Source of the DNA: Streptomyces sp. HmicA12
GTDB taxonomy: Bacteria > Actinomycetota > Actinomycetes > Streptomycetales > Streptomycetaceae
Assembly (NCBI RefSeq): GCF_000373565.1
Contig: NZ_KB891797.1
Span: 592,487 to 656,486 of the forward strand
Reading direction: 5' to 3'
DNA length: 64,000 nt
The notes beneath the pieces are model-generated. The model was not told the DNA's origin. It saw only the letters and a list, made by a program, of their open reading frames with translations, and ran no database searches. Below are positions 9,318 to 17,459 of the stretch, in pieces. Both the position numbers and the translations under genes were made by a program. Each line of letters opens with the position of its first letter. Within the stretch, counting starts at the first letter, position 1.

Positions 9318-9356
9318 GCGAAGGGCCCCGCAGGACGGATCTGCGGGGCCCTTCGC
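9318..9356 (+). terminator. Terminator of the lipoprotein gene
   Basis: Arms GCGAAGGGCCCCGCAG (9318-9333) and CTGCGGGGCCCTTCGC (9341-9356), a 16-bp perfect stem with a 7-base loop, 21 bases after the stop. Confidence 0.88.
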
Positions 9357-9714
9357 TGTCGGCTCCGACGTCAGGGCAGCGTCGGTGCCGCGGGACGGCG
9401 CCGGGGGGTAGCGCCGTTGGTCTCGTACGACCGCGATGGTCGATCGGCTTCTGGAGCAGGGGACTTGACGTACAGGCGTGGGGGTTTCCTGTGCGCCGTG
9501 CTCGGTGGTGTGGGGGGTGAGGAGGGAGGCCGGCCGGCCCCGGGCGTCCCCGGGACCGACCGTTCTCTTGGGTGACCGGGCTGCTGTCCCCTGCCGTCCG
9601 GTCACTTCACTGGAGCGAGGTCCCACGACGTACGGCGTGACCGTGACGTCTCATCGCTCCAGCGGAGCCACGCGTGGTTCGGTTGGGCCCGCCCCTGGCT
9701 GGCACGGACATCGG
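9357..9714. other. Intergenic stretch, no gene seen
   Basis: About 360 bases between two terminators of converging genes. Short frames exist on both strands but lack ribosome sites, codon bias and recognisable protein. GGTTCGGTT at 9676-9684 is matched by AACCGAAC near 9764-9771 as a distant inverted repeat around the hairpin at 9715-9742. Confidence 0.4.
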
Positions 9715-9742
9715 GACCAACGAAGCCTCCGGGCTTCTGGTC
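9715..9742 (-). terminator. Probable terminator of chorismate mutase
   Basis: Stem-loop with outer arms GACC/GGTC, inner arms GAAGCC/GGCTTC and loop TCCG, starting about 40 bases beyond the chorismate mutase stop on the minus strand. Confidence 0.55.
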
Positions 9743-9784
9743 ACGCGCCGTACGGGTGAGTGCGGAACCGAACTGAGATCCGGC

Positions 9785-10072
9785 TCAGACCCGGCCCCGG
9801 CACAGTTCGAGCAGCGTCATGGCGAGCGAGGTGCCGGGCTTGCCCAACGCCTCCCTGTAGTGACTCAGGATCTCCATCTCGCGCGAGAGGTTCACCCGCC
9901 GTCCGCCCGAGGTGATGCGGGCCTCCTGGATCACGGCGGACACGGCCATCCGTTCCTGGACGAGCCCGATGATCCGGTCGTCGAGCGCGTCGATGCGCTC
10001 GCGGGCGCCGGAGATCAGTTCGGCGGCGTCGACGGTGTGGGCGCCGGTCTTCTCGGTGGCGGTGGTGTTCAT
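9785..10072 (-). CDS. aroQ: Chorismate mutase, AroQ type
   Basis: 95-aa all-helical monofunctional chorismate mutase, converting chorismate to prephenate at the entry to Phe and Tyr synthesis. The N-terminal ELISGARERIDALDDRIIGLVQERMAVSAVIQEAR has the Arg and Lys/Arg pattern of the AroQ active site, and the length matches the family. The start is ATG 10072 because AGGAG lies 8 bases upstream; a longer frame to 10102 has no ribosome site. The gene stands alone. A long leader with an aromatic-rich peptide and a strong hairpin lies upstream, suggesting attenuation by Phe/Tyr supply. The symbol denotes family type. Confidence 0.85.
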   Translation of the reverse strand: MNTTATEKTGAHTVDAAELISGARERIDALDDRIIGLVQERMAVSAVIQEARITSGGRRVNLSREMEILSHYREALGKPGTSLAMTLLELCRGRV

Positions 10073-10130
10073 GATGCGGGCTCCTGAGAGGTGGGCGGCC
10101 ACCCCGGCCCGACAACCCCCGGAAACGCCA

Positions 10131-10161
10131 GACGCCCCGGGCCTTGTCGGCCCGGGGCGCC
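10131..10161 (-). terminator. Attenuator-like hairpin in the chorismate mutase leader
   Basis: On the minus strand, GGCGCCCCGGGCC - GACAA - GGCCCGGGGCGTC forms a stem of about 13 bp (one G-U) with a 5-base loop. It lies between the leader peptide stop and the chorismate mutase ribosome site. The left arm contains CGGGCCG, exactly complementary to CGGCCCG inside the leader peptide (codons 14-16), so a mutually exclusive pairing is possible. Confidence 0.6.
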
Positions 10162-10183
10162 TGGGAAGTCGCTTGTCAGTGGC

Positions 10184-10255
10184 TCAAGCAGCACAACCAT
10201 GGCATCCGGCGGGCCGGCTGCCATAGGTAAAGACGAACGTCGTCTGCGAGAACAT
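10184..10255 (-). CDS. Putative aromatic leader peptide (Phe/Tyr attenuator)
   Basis: 23-codon frame starting MFSQTTFVFTYGSRP and ending HGCAA. Phe occupies positions 2, 7 and 9 and Tyr position 11: four aromatic residues in eleven codons, directly upstream of chorismate mutase and in the same orientation. A -10-like TATACT (10263-10268) ends 7 bases before the ATG, so the transcript may be leaderless. The frame ends before the GC-rich hairpin at 10131-10161. This is the classic layout of ribosome-mediated attenuation; I do not know of an experimental report for this gene. Confidence 0.6.
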   Translation of the reverse strand: MFSQTTFVFTYGSRPAGCHGCAA

Positions 10256-10262
10256 GAGGCCG

Positions 10263-10291
10263 AGTATAAGCACAACACCCCCCACCCAAAA
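10263..10291 (-). promoter_or_regulatory. Candidate promoter for leader peptide and chorismate mutase
   Basis: The minus strand reads TTTTGG - 17 bases - TATACT. The -10 box (10263-10268) is very good for the housekeeping sigma factor; the -35 is weak. Transcription would begin at or next to the leader ATG (10255). Confidence 0.5.
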
Positions 10292-10311
10292 CGGCCCGCG
10301 CAGACGCCCGC

Positions 10312-10703
10312 CCCGCCAAGGGCGCGGGGAACGGCGCGAGCACCACGCACGGCGGGGCACCCGACGACGGCGACAAGCCCCGTCAGGGTCGCGGGGAACG
10401 GCGCGAGCACCACGCACGGCGGGGCACCCGACGACGTTGAAGAGCCCCGTCAGGGGCGCGGGGAACGGCGCGAGCACCACGCACGGCGGGGCACCCGACG
10501 ACGGCGAAGAGCCCCGTCAGGGTCGCGGGGAACGGCGCGAGCAACCACACACGACCGGCACCCGACGACGGCGACAAGCCCCGCCAGGGGCGCGGGGAAC
10601 GGCGCGACCAGCCACCGCGCACGCGCACCCGACGACGGCGACAAGCCCCGCCAGGGGCGCGGGGAACTGCGCGACCAGCCACCGCGCACGCGCACCCGAC
10701 CAC
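10312..10703. repeat. Six-unit, 67-bp tandem repeat array
   Basis: The core GGCGCGGGGAACGGCGCGAG (or its G>GT variant) starts at 10321, 10388, 10455, 10522, 10589 and 10656, exactly 67 bases apart each time. Units also share GGGCACCCGACGACGGCGA-type spacers. The first four units resemble each other most (CACCACGCACGGCGGGGCAC); the last two share GACCAGCCACCGCGCACGCG. The core is the same as the short element scattered at 16977-17236, 33051, 39906-40101 and 49647. It occupies the gap between chorismate mutase and guaA and is not a CRISPR array. Confidence 0.9.
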
Positions 10704-10846
10704 GAACACGAACACCGCCCACCCACTCACCCAGCATCCGACCCGCCCCCCATCACCCGCCCCCCATCACCCGCCCCCCATCACGAAGACCGGCCCGCGA
10801 AGCACCCCCGTCACAGGAGCCGCGAAGACCCCCGGGACCCGCCCGG

Positions 10847-10852
10847 TAGACT
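10847..10852 (+). promoter_or_regulatory. Candidate -10 box of guaA
   Basis: TAGACT, 40 bases upstream of the guaA start, directly after the repeat array. No good -35 is visible at the expected distance. Confidence 0.35.
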
Positions 10853-10892
10853 CGGCCGCACGACCCCCTGCTAAGCCGCCGGAAGGCAACCC

Positions 10893-12473
10893 GTGTCATC
10901 AGCGACTTCCGCTGCCGCCGCCCCCGACACCGTCCTGGTCGTCGACTTCGGTGCGCAGTACGCCCAGCTCATCGCCCGCCGCGTCCGTGAGGCCCGGGTC
11001 TACAGCGAGATCGTGCCGAGCACCATGCCGGTCGCGGAGATGCTCGCCAAGAACCCGGCGGCGATCATCCTCTCCGGCGGCCCCTCGTCGGTCTACGCGG
11101 AGGGCGCCCCGCGCCTGGACCGCGCGATCTTCGAGGCGGGTGTCCCCGTCTTCGGCATGTGCTACGGCTTCCAGCTCATGGCGACGACCCTCGGCGGCAC
11201 CGTCGACAACACCGGCGCCCGCGAGTACGGCCGCACCCCGCTCGCCGTCTCCAAGGCCGACTCGACCCTCTTCGAGGGCACCCCGGCCGAGCAGCCCGTG
11301 TGGATGTCGCACGGCGACGCCTGCTCCGCCGCCCCCGAGGGCTTCACCGTGACCGCCTCCACCGAGGTCGTCCCGGTCGCCGCCTTCGAGAACGACGAGA
11401 AGAAGCTGTACGGGGTCCAGTACCACCCCGAGGTCATGCACTCGACCCACGGCCAGCAGGTGCTCGAGCACTTCCTGTACCGCGGTGCGGGCCTCAAGCC
11501 CGACTGGACGACCGGCAACGTCATCGAGGAGCAGGTCGCCGCGATCCGCGCCCAGGTCGGCGACAAGCGCGCCATCTGCGGTCTGTCCGGCGGCGTCGAC
11601 TCGGCGGTCGCCGCGGCCCTGGTCCAGAAGGCCATCGGCTCGCAGCTGACCTGCGTGTACGTCGACCACGGCCTGATGCGCAAGGGCGAGACCGAGCAGG
11701 TCGAGAAGGACTTCGTCGCCGCGACCGGCGCGAACCTGAAGGTCGTCGACGCGAGCGAGCGCTTCCTGGACGCGCTGGCCGGGGTCTCCGACCCGGAGAC
11801 CAAGCGCAAGATCATCGGCCGTGAGTTCATCCGCGTCTTCGAGCAGGCCCAGCTGGAGATCCTCCAGGAGGACGGCCCCGAGGTCGCGTTCCTCGTGCAG
11901 GGCACGCTCTACCCCGACGTCGTCGAGTCCGGCGGCGGCACCGGCACCGCGAACATCAAGTCGCACCACAACGTCGGCGGCCTGCCCGACGACATCGAGT
12001 TCGAGCTCGTCGAGCCGCTGCGCAAGCTGTTCAAGGACGAGGTCCGCATGGTCGGCGCCGAGCTCGGCCTGCCGGACGAGATCGTCCAGCGCCAGCCGTT
12101 CCCGGGTCCGGGTCTCGGTATCCGCATCGTCGGCGAGGTCACGCGCGACCGCCTCGACCTGCTGCGCGAGGCCGACGCCATCGCCCGCGAGGAGCTCACC
12201 GCGGCCGGCCTGGACCGCGAGATCTGGCAGTGCCCGGTGGTCCTGCTCGCGGACGTGCGCAGCGTCGGCGTCCAGGGCGACGGCCGCACGTACGGCCACC
12301 CGATCGTGCTGCGCCCCGTCTCGTCCGAGGACGCCATGACGGCGGACTGGACGCGGATGCCGTACGAGGTGCTCGCGAAGATCTCGACCCGGATCACGAA
12401 CGAGGTCGCGGACGTCAACCGCGTCGTCCTCGACGTCACGAGCAAGCCGCCGGGCACCATCGAGTGGGAGTAG
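10893..12473 (+). CDS. guaA: GMP synthase (glutamine-hydrolysing)
   Basis: 526-aa two-domain enzyme that converts XMP to GMP with ATP and glutamine. The N-terminal class I amidotransferase has nucleophile Cys90 in FGMCYGFQ and partners His178 and Glu180 in QYHPEV. The ATP pyrophosphatase domain has the loop LSGGVDSAV. The C-terminal dimerisation domain ends KPPGTIEWE, the usual GuaA end. The GTG start at 10893 is preceded by GGAAGG. It is bounded upstream by the repeat array and downstream by a 22-bp terminator, so it is probably transcribed alone. Confidence 0.98.
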   Translation: MSSATSAAAAPDTVLVVDFGAQYAQLIARRVREARVYSEIVPSTMPVAEMLAKNPAAIILSGGPSSVYAEGAPRLDRAIFEAGVPVFGMCYGFQLMATTLGGTVDNTGAREYGRTPLAVSKADSTLFEGTPAEQPVWMSHGDACSAAPEGFTVTASTEVVPVAAFENDEKKLYGVQYHPEVMHSTHGQQVLEHFLYRGAGLKPDWTTGNVIEEQVAAIRAQVGDKRAICGLSGGVDSAVAAALVQKAIGSQLTCVYVDHGLMRKGETEQVEKDFVAATGANLKVVDASERFLDALAGVSDPETKRKIIGREFIRVFEQAQLEILQEDGPEVAFLVQGTLYPDVVESGGGTGTANIKSHHNVGGLPDDIEFELVEPLRKLFKDEVRMVGAELGLPDEIVQRQPFPGPGLGIRIVGEVTRDRLDLLREADAIAREELTAAGLDREIWQCPVVLLADVRSVGVQGDGRTYGHPIVLRPVSSEDAMTADWTRMPYEVLAKISTRITNEVADVNRVVLDVTSKPPGTIEWE

Positions 12474-12484
12474 TCCCCGCGACC

Positions 12485-12532
12485 GTGTGACAGTGCCGCC
12501 CGCCTCGGTCGAGGCGGGCGGCACTGTCACAC
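12485..12532. terminator. Bidirectional terminator after guaA
   Basis: A perfect 22-bp stem begins GTGTGACAGTGCCGCC at 12485 and ends at 12532, with a 4-base loop GGTC. It lies between convergent guaA and the PNPOx-like gene. Confidence 0.92.
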
Positions 12533-12554
12533 GTGCGGAGCGTGCCCGGGCCCG

Positions 12555-13034
12555 TCACGTCCGCTTCATCGTGCGGACCGCCTCGCCCGGCTTCCACACC
12601 CGCACCACCAGGTACGTGTCGTCCTCGACGGACGTACGCGTCACCTCGGTCAGTTCGGTGCGGAACAGGTGGAAGGAGTCCGGGTCGGGGACCTCGACCC
12701 GGTCGGTGTAGCGGGCGATCTCCGCCGGGTCCTCGACGAGGAGCGCGCGGCCGCTGATCCGCGCGTCGCCGCCGCCCATCGACTGGCCCTCGCCCGGGTT
12801 CGCCTGGAGCGCGAACCGCGCGTCGCGCAGCAGGTCCCGCGCCTTCAGTGAGTCCGGCATCATGCCGAGCCACAACTCCCCGTGCAGAAAACGGACTTCG
12901 AGCCCCGAGGTGCGCGGCGAACCGTCCTTGCGCAGGGTCGCGAGCACGTGGTGCGTGTACGCGGTGAAGCGTTCCTCGACGGTCTTGGCGAGATCGGGTT
13001 CCGCGGTCGTGAAAGCTGCCCAGTTCGACGTCAT
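12555..13034 (-). CDS. Pyridoxamine 5'-phosphate oxidase-like flavin/F420-binding protein
   Basis: 159-aa split-barrel protein of the PNPOx-like superfamily: a central LATLRKDGSPRTSGLEVRFLHGELWLGM strand pattern, KARDLLRDARFAL, and the downstream GRALLVEDPAEIARY helix. Family members bind FMN, F420 or haem; I cannot assign the cofactor. The ATG at 13034 is divergent from the aldolase gene 117 bases away. The C-terminal VVRVWKPGEAVRTMKRT is typical of actinobacterial members. Physiological substrate unknown. Confidence 0.75.
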   Translation of the reverse strand: MTSNWAAFTTAEPDLAKTVEERFTAYTHHVLATLRKDGSPRTSGLEVRFLHGELWLGMMPDSLKARDLLRDARFALQANPGEGQSMGGGDARISGRALLVEDPAEIARYTDRVEVPDPDSFHLFRTELTEVTRTSVEDDTYLVVRVWKPGEAVRTMKRT

Positions 13035-13150
13035 GCGTCGAGTCTGCCGCGCATACCCGACATCTTCTGTCCGGTATCGCGGGTGACTCGCCGCATTCTC
13101 TTCACAGCCCGGCTCTGTCGCCTTGAAGAGCGCGGAGGTACCTTCCGCCC

Positions 13151-13960
13151 ATGTCGACGCAGAGCCCCGTGCCCGGATCCGCCCCCGCCCCGATACCCAC
13201 CGACCAGCTGCACTTCGCCATGCCGCCGGTGCACACGAGCGCCGCCGACGAGCGGCGGTACCGCAAGGAGCGGCTCGCGGGGGCGCTGCGGAACTTCGGC
13301 CGGCTCGGGTACGAGGACGGGGTGTCGGGCCACATCACCGTCCGCGACCCGGAGTTCGACGACTGCTACTGGGTCAATCCGTTCGGGATGCCGTTCCGGC
13401 ACGTCACCGTCGGCGACCTCGTCCTCGCCAACGGGGACGGGCAGGTGCTCCACGGCCGCTACCACGTCAACCAGGCGGCCTTCACCGTGCACGCCGAGGT
13501 GCACCGCGCCCGCCCCGAGCTGGTGGCCGTCGCGCACTGCCACTCCACGTACGGCCGCGCCCTGTCCGCGCTCGGCGAGCTGGTCGAGCCGATCACCCAG
13601 GAGGCGTGCGCCTTCTACGAGGATCACGCGCTGCTCGACGAGTACACGGGTGTCTCCGTGGACGCGGGGGAGGGCAAGCGGATCGCCGTGGCGCTGGGCC
13701 ACTACAAGGCGCTCGTGCTGCGCAACCACGGACTGCTGACCGTGGGGGACTCGGTGGACGCGGCGGCCTGGTGGTTCATCGCCCTGGAGCGGTGCTGCCA
13801 GGTCCAGCTGGCCGCGCGGGCGGCCGGACGCCCCGTACTGATCGACCGACGCCAGGCCCTGGCGACCCGCGACCAGACGGGCGGCGACCTCGTGGCGTGG
13901 ATCAACTACCAGAGCATGTGGCAGGACATCACCCGCAGCGAGCCGGAGCTGTTGGCGTAG
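13151..13960 (+). CDS. Class II aldolase/adducin family protein
   Basis: 269-aa cytoplasmic protein of the fuculose-phosphate aldolase/adducin fold. GVSGHITVRDPEF near the N-terminus, the metal-site pair in VAVAHCHSTYGRAL and the later LRNHGLLTVG supply the expected His ligands of a Zn2+-dependent aldolase. Length fits the family. The ATG at 13151 follows GGAGGT at an 11-base spacing. Substrate unknown; it stands alone between divergent and convergent neighbours and no sugar pathway genes lie nearby. Confidence 0.8.
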   Translation: MSTQSPVPGSAPAPIPTDQLHFAMPPVHTSAADERRYRKERLAGALRNFGRLGYEDGVSGHITVRDPEFDDCYWVNPFGMPFRHVTVGDLVLANGDGQVLHGRYHVNQAAFTVHAEVHRARPELVAVAHCHSTYGRALSALGELVEPITQEACAFYEDHALLDEYTGVSVDAGEGKRIAVALGHYKALVLRNHGLLTVGDSVDAAAWWFIALERCCQVQLAARAAGRPVLIDRRQALATRDQTGGDLVAWINYQSMWQDITRSEPELLA

Positions 13961-13971
13961 AGACGCCGCGC

Positions 13972-14859
13972 TCAACGGAAATCGCGGAGCACCACCCGCT
14001 TGGTCATCGCGAACTCCTCCTGCGTGAGCACCCCTTGACGGTGCAGATCACCCAACTCCCGCAGCCGTCGCAGGAGTACGTCATGATCGGCTCGGCGACC
14101 CGCGTCCTGGGCCGGCAAGGCGTCACGCGGCGCCGACGGGTGCGGCAGGCGGGCGGTGACCGCCGCCGCGACGAGTGCCGTCAGCAGGTCCTTGCGGGCG
14201 TTGCCCCACAGGTCGAGGGCGTACGGGTCCTTCTCCGGCGGGAGCCGGGCGGGCGCGGGCGCGTGCTCGGCGTGCGTGGTCCCCTTGGTCACGAAGCGCA
14301 GGAACCCGTCCTCGTAACCGGAGTTGGGCACCCAGTCGACCCCGTCGAGGTCGCCGAGCGCGATGACCCGCGGGCCCGTCGACCGCTTCACCCGGTCCGA
14401 GGTGTCGCTCCAGTCGATCCGCACCCGGCTGCCGTCGAAGGAGACCGTGCCGTCGCTGGAGCGCACCGAGACGGGGACGGCGGGCCCGGGGACGAGATAC
14501 GACTCGGCGGGCCCCTCCGGCAGCTGTTCGAGGAGCAGTGCCTGCCGTATCTCCTCCGCGAGGTACTCGGCGACGCCCGAGCGGTCCGTGTCGACGGCGA
14601 GCCGGTAGGGGTCCGCGGACTCCGGGAGGCGGCCGCCGGTGGCCTGAAGCAGCGGGTCGGCGGCCTCGCGCAGGGTGAGCCGGAGCCGGCCGCGGCGGCG
14701 CTCCGGTTCGTAGGCGACGCCGGCGACGGCCGCCAGCGGCACGTCGACCTCGCCGTACGTCTGCCGCAGCAGGGCCACGCTGCGGTGCAGACCCGGGGTG
14801 ATGCGGACCGTGGTTCCGTCGAAGGCCCAGGTTCCGTCACGCTGGATGATCTCGGCCAT
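13972..14859 (-). CDS. DUF4429 protein with C-terminal SHOCT motif
   Basis: 295-aa cytoplasmic protein. Two PH-like DUF4429 repeats are visible, each beginning with a 'G(T/R).W.FDG..VRI' pattern: WAFDGTTVRITPG near residue 11 and VSFDGSRVRIDWS near residue 140. The end (LLRRLRELGDLHRQGVLTQEEFAMTKRVVL) is a SHOCT-type oligomerisation helix pair. Both domains are widespread in Streptomyces with no known biochemical role. It converges with the aldolase gene, 11 bases between stops. Start ATG 14859. Confidence 0.75.
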   Translation of the reverse strand: MAEIIQRDGTWAFDGTTVRITPGLHRSVALLRQTYGEVDVPLAAVAGVAYEPERRRGRLRLTLREAADPLLQATGGRLPESADPYRLAVDTDRSGVAEYLAEEIRQALLLEQLPEGPAESYLVPGPAVPVSVRSSDGTVSFDGSRVRIDWSDTSDRVKRSTGPRVIALGDLDGVDWVPNSGYEDGFLRFVTKGTTHAEHAPAPARLPPEKDPYALDLWGNARKDLLTALVAAAVTARLPHPSAPRDALPAQDAGRRADHDVLLRRLRELGDLHRQGVLTQEEFAMTKRVVLRDFR

Positions 14860-15006
14860 ACGGAAATTCTCGCAGCGTCGTCAACACTCCGGTCAATGTG
14901 GGCGAAAGCCATTCACCCTCCCAGGGTGGACCTGCGCGCCGGAGCGTGCGCCGGGTACGGCACAATTCCCTCTCATCACACGGAAGTTGACGGCAACCAC
15001 GGGATC

Positions 15007-16305
15007 ATGGATTCCGAAGGCGGGGGCACGACGGTGGCGGTGCAGGAAGCACGGCAGGGGCAGGACACGCACGGGGGCGGCTGCACCTGCGGAGACTGTC
15101 CGCACGGGGCGCGCCAGGGGCACCGCAGGGCGGTCGCCGCGTTCCTCGCCAAGCGCGACGAACTGGCGGCCGGCACCGGTCTGCCGCCCGCCGTCGCCCA
15201 CTCGGCCGGGGCGTCCCGGCAGTGGATCTCCGACGAACTGACCCAGTCCGCCCAGGCGGTCGCCGACCGGAGCCGGGAGGAGGGCGCCGCCTGGCTGGCC
15301 GGGCTGTGGCCGCGCACCCTGTACGTCGTCTGGGGCGGCGTCGGACTGCTGTTCCTGGTCCAGCTGATCACGGCGTTCGGCGCGGGCTGGAGCGCCGCCC
15401 GCACCGCCGGGCTCGTCGCCGCCGCGGTCCTCGCCGGGCTGCTGACCGGCGCCGCGTACCTGCACCGGACGCGCGGCGGCGTCCTCGCCCCGATGATCGG
15501 CGAGGACAACCGGCTTTCGACGTCGCGCGCGGTGGCGGCCGTGGTGGTGCTGCTGTCCGTGTACGCGGTCCTCGTCCTGGCCGGTGAACTGGCGGCCGCG
15601 TCCGGTCCTGCCCGGCGCGACGCGCTGATCGACGGCCTCGAACTCGCCCGGGGCGCCGGTCTGTTGACGGTCCTCGCGGTGGTCTGCGCGGTGGCCGTCC
15701 TGGTCCGCCGCGTCGTCGGGCTCCGGGTCCTCGGCCAGCGCCTTCAGAAGGTGCGGGCGGCCCGGCCGCGCGCCGCCGACCTGCTCACCGACGACTCCGG
15801 GCGCGGCAGCTTCACCGACACGCAGTACGTGGCCGTGTGCGCCGCCGCGGTGGTCTGGGCCGGGGCCCGGCTCGCCCGTCGCCCCGACCAACTCCCGGAC
15901 CTGCCCTGGGGGCTGGCGGTCCTCGTCGTCGTCTCGGCGGCGACGTATCTGACGGGCAAGTACGCGGAGGGCGGCCGCCCCGTCATCCACTCCGTGGTGC
16001 GGGCCAGGGAGGCCGGCGACCTCGACGCCCCGATCCGCACCGGCGACGACATCGAGATCCGCGGCGCCGGTTTCGTCCCGCCGGGCGCGGGCTCCGCCGA
16101 CCAGCTGACCCGGGTCGCCGTGCGCATCGGCCCGGTCCACGTCCACGTCCCGCTGGTCCCGGTCCCCGGCGGCTTCACCAACCCGGCGGACGCGCTGCTC
16201 ACCGTGCCCGTTCCGGTGGACGTGGAGCCCGGCCGGGTCGAGGTGCAGGTGATCACGGCGACGGGCGTCGAGACGAACCGCTGTGCGATCGACGTCGTCG
16301 ACTGA
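15007..16305 (+). CDS. Multi-pass membrane protein with C-terminal soluble domain
   Basis: 432 aa. The N-terminal cytoplasmic part carries CTCGDCPHG, a Cys-rich patch that could bind a metal. About six membrane helices follow (around 100-340; e.g. VVWGGVGLLFLVQLITAF and LAVLVVVSAATYL). A β-rich domain of about 95 residues ends in TATGVETNRCAIDVVD and looks immunoglobulin/IPT-like. ATG 15007 is the first plausible start; GTG 15034, preceded by AAGGCGGGGG, is a fair alternative. A longer frame in this phase from 13123 runs through other genes and is not real. No family recognised. Confidence 0.7.
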   Translation: MDSEGGGTTVAVQEARQGQDTHGGGCTCGDCPHGARQGHRRAVAAFLAKRDELAAGTGLPPAVAHSAGASRQWISDELTQSAQAVADRSREEGAAWLAGLWPRTLYVVWGGVGLLFLVQLITAFGAGWSAARTAGLVAAAVLAGLLTGAAYLHRTRGGVLAPMIGEDNRLSTSRAVAAVVVLLSVYAVLVLAGELAAASGPARRDALIDGLELARGAGLLTVLAVVCAVAVLVRRVVGLRVLGQRLQKVRAARPRAADLLTDDSGRGSFTDTQYVAVCAAAVVWAGARLARRPDQLPDLPWGLAVLVVVSAATYLTGKYAEGGRPVIHSVVRAREAGDLDAPIRTGDDIEIRGAGFVPPGAGSADQLTRVAVRIGPVHVHVPLVPVPGGFTNPADALLTVPVPVDVEPGRVEVQVITATGVETNRCAIDVVD

Positions 16306-16425
16306 GCCGCCGATTGACCGTTCATCGAACTGAGCCGAACATGCTTCTCGTACGTATGGTCAAGTAAAGGCGTGTAGCGGGCTCGATCGGAAACGGCCCC
16401 AGGCGCGAGAGGCGGCGGATCGGCT

Positions 16426-16947
16426 ATGGCGCACGGCATGCGGACCGACTCGTACATCGGGTACGTCGACGGGGGACGCGGCGGCTGGCGGGAGACCGCC
16501 CAGCGGTACGCGCTGGTGCCGTTGCGCGTGTTCCTCGGGATCACGTTCATCTACGCGGCCTACGACAAGCTCAGCGACAGCGCGTTCTTCGCGGCGACCG
16601 GGGCCGGGTCGATCGGCGAGCAGATGCGCGGGGTGCGGGACAGCTCCGCGATTCCCGGGCTCGTCGACCTGGCGCTGAAGTCACCGGCCGGCTTCGGCTA
16701 CGCGATCGCCTTCGGTGAGCTGGCGGTGGGCATCGGTACGTTGCTCGGGGTGCTGGCCCGGATCGCGGCGGTGGGCGGCGCGCTGATCTCGCTGAGCCTG
16801 TGGCTGACGGTGAGCTGGCAGGTGGAGCCGTACTTCCTCGGCAACGACCTGGCGTACCTGATGGCGTGGCTCCCGCTGATCCTGGCCGGGGCGGCGGTGT
16901 GGTCGGTGGATGCGTGGTGGCGGGGCCGGAGGCGCGGCTCGTTGTAG
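16426..16947 (+). CDS. DoxX-family membrane protein
   Basis: 173-aa four-helix membrane protein. The first helix with ALVPLRVFLGITFIYAAYDKL, then FGELAVGIGTLLGVLARIAAVGG and WLPLILAGAAVWSVDAW, match the DoxX/DoxD-like pattern. Members elsewhere are linked to thiosulfate:quinone oxidoreduction or redox homeostasis; the role here is unknown. A second ATG four codons downstream (16438) is possible. It follows the larger membrane protein by 120 bases and may share its transcript. Confidence 0.8.
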   Translation: MAHGMRTDSYIGYVDGGRGGWRETAQRYALVPLRVFLGITFIYAAYDKLSDSAFFAATGAGSIGEQMRGVRDSSAIPGLVDLALKSPAGFGYAIAFGELAVGIGTLLGVLARIAAVGGALISLSLWLTVSWQVEPYFLGNDLAYLMAWLPLILAGAAVWSVDAWWRGRRRGSL

Positions 16948-17255
16948 TTCGGGGTGCGCGGGTGCGGCTGCGTCGTGGCTGGTCGCGCAGTTCCCCGCGC
17001 CCCTGATCGACCGCCGTAGCTCCGGCCGTTGTGGGCAGCTGCGGGTGCGTGGGGCTTCTCGCGCAGTTCCCCGCGCCCCTGAAGCGAGCTCCGCTCGCCC
17101 AGGGGAGGCGCGGCGGAGCCGCTGCCTCAGGGGCGCGGGGAACTGCGCGAGCAACCACCCGCGACCTTCAGCCGCACGCCAGGGGAACCCGGCAGGCGCG
17201 AAGGCGATAGGGGCGCGGGGAACTGCGCAAACAGCCCCCCCCCACGCACCCGGAG
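16948..17255. repeat. Composite of four GGGGCGCGGGGAACTGCGCG elements
   Basis: Copies lie at 16977-17005 and 17053-17080 in reverse orientation (GGCTGGTCGCGCAGTTCCCC…) and at 17129-17156 and 17209-17236 in direct orientation, so the transcript can fold into long hairpins. Between the last two, GACCTTCAGCCGCACGCCA…CGCGAAGGCGA has a close relative at 40028-40073, showing that a larger composite unit was duplicated. There is no gene in this gap. Confidence 0.85.
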
Positions 17256-17459
17256 CTATGGCGCCCCGCGCCGTCGTCCCCGTACCGCCCGCGCCGTCAT
17301 CCCCACCACCCCGGCCAGGCACAGCCCCCCGACCACCAGCGGAATCACCACGAACCACGGCGTGTCCCAGGCCCCGCCCGCGTCGCCGAAGTACACGACC
17401 CCGGTCAGCATCAGGACGAGCCCCGCCAGCAGCCGCCCGGGCCAGAAGTCATGCCGCAC
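17256..17459 (-). CDS. Small two-helix membrane protein
   Basis: 67 aa: a short basic N-terminus (MRHDFWPGR), two hydrophobic helices (LLAGLVLMLTGVVYFG and WFVVIPLVVGGLCLAGVVGM) and a basic tail RGRRRGAP. It overlaps the end of the PspC protein gene by 11 bases on the same strand, so it is translationally coupled and probably acts with it. No family assignment. Confidence 0.7.
   Translation of the reverse strand: MRHDFWPGRLLAGLVLMLTGVVYFGDAGGAWDTPWFVVIPLVVGGLCLAGVVGMTARAVRGRRRGAP

Noticed and set aside
10174..10182. TTGTCAGTG as a PafBC site near aroQ
   Set aside because: It is followed by GCTCAAGC-AGCACA with no TAnnnT, and lies on the opposite strand to the leader; chance occurrence.
10312..10703. 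CRISPR array
   Set aside because: Whole 67-base units are conserved and there are no unique spacers, no Cas genes, and the core is also found singly elsewhere.
10091..10874. Plus- and minus-strand frames of 95-250 codons over the repeat array
   Set aside because: Their apparent protein repeats (e.g. AGNGAS and RAVPRAP) merely translate the 67-bp DNA repeat.
13123..16305. 1,060-codon plus-strand frame that would join the aldolase region to the membrane protein
   Set aside because: It runs out of frame through the aldolase gene and antisense to the DUF4429 gene; only the part from about 15007 has protein-like character.
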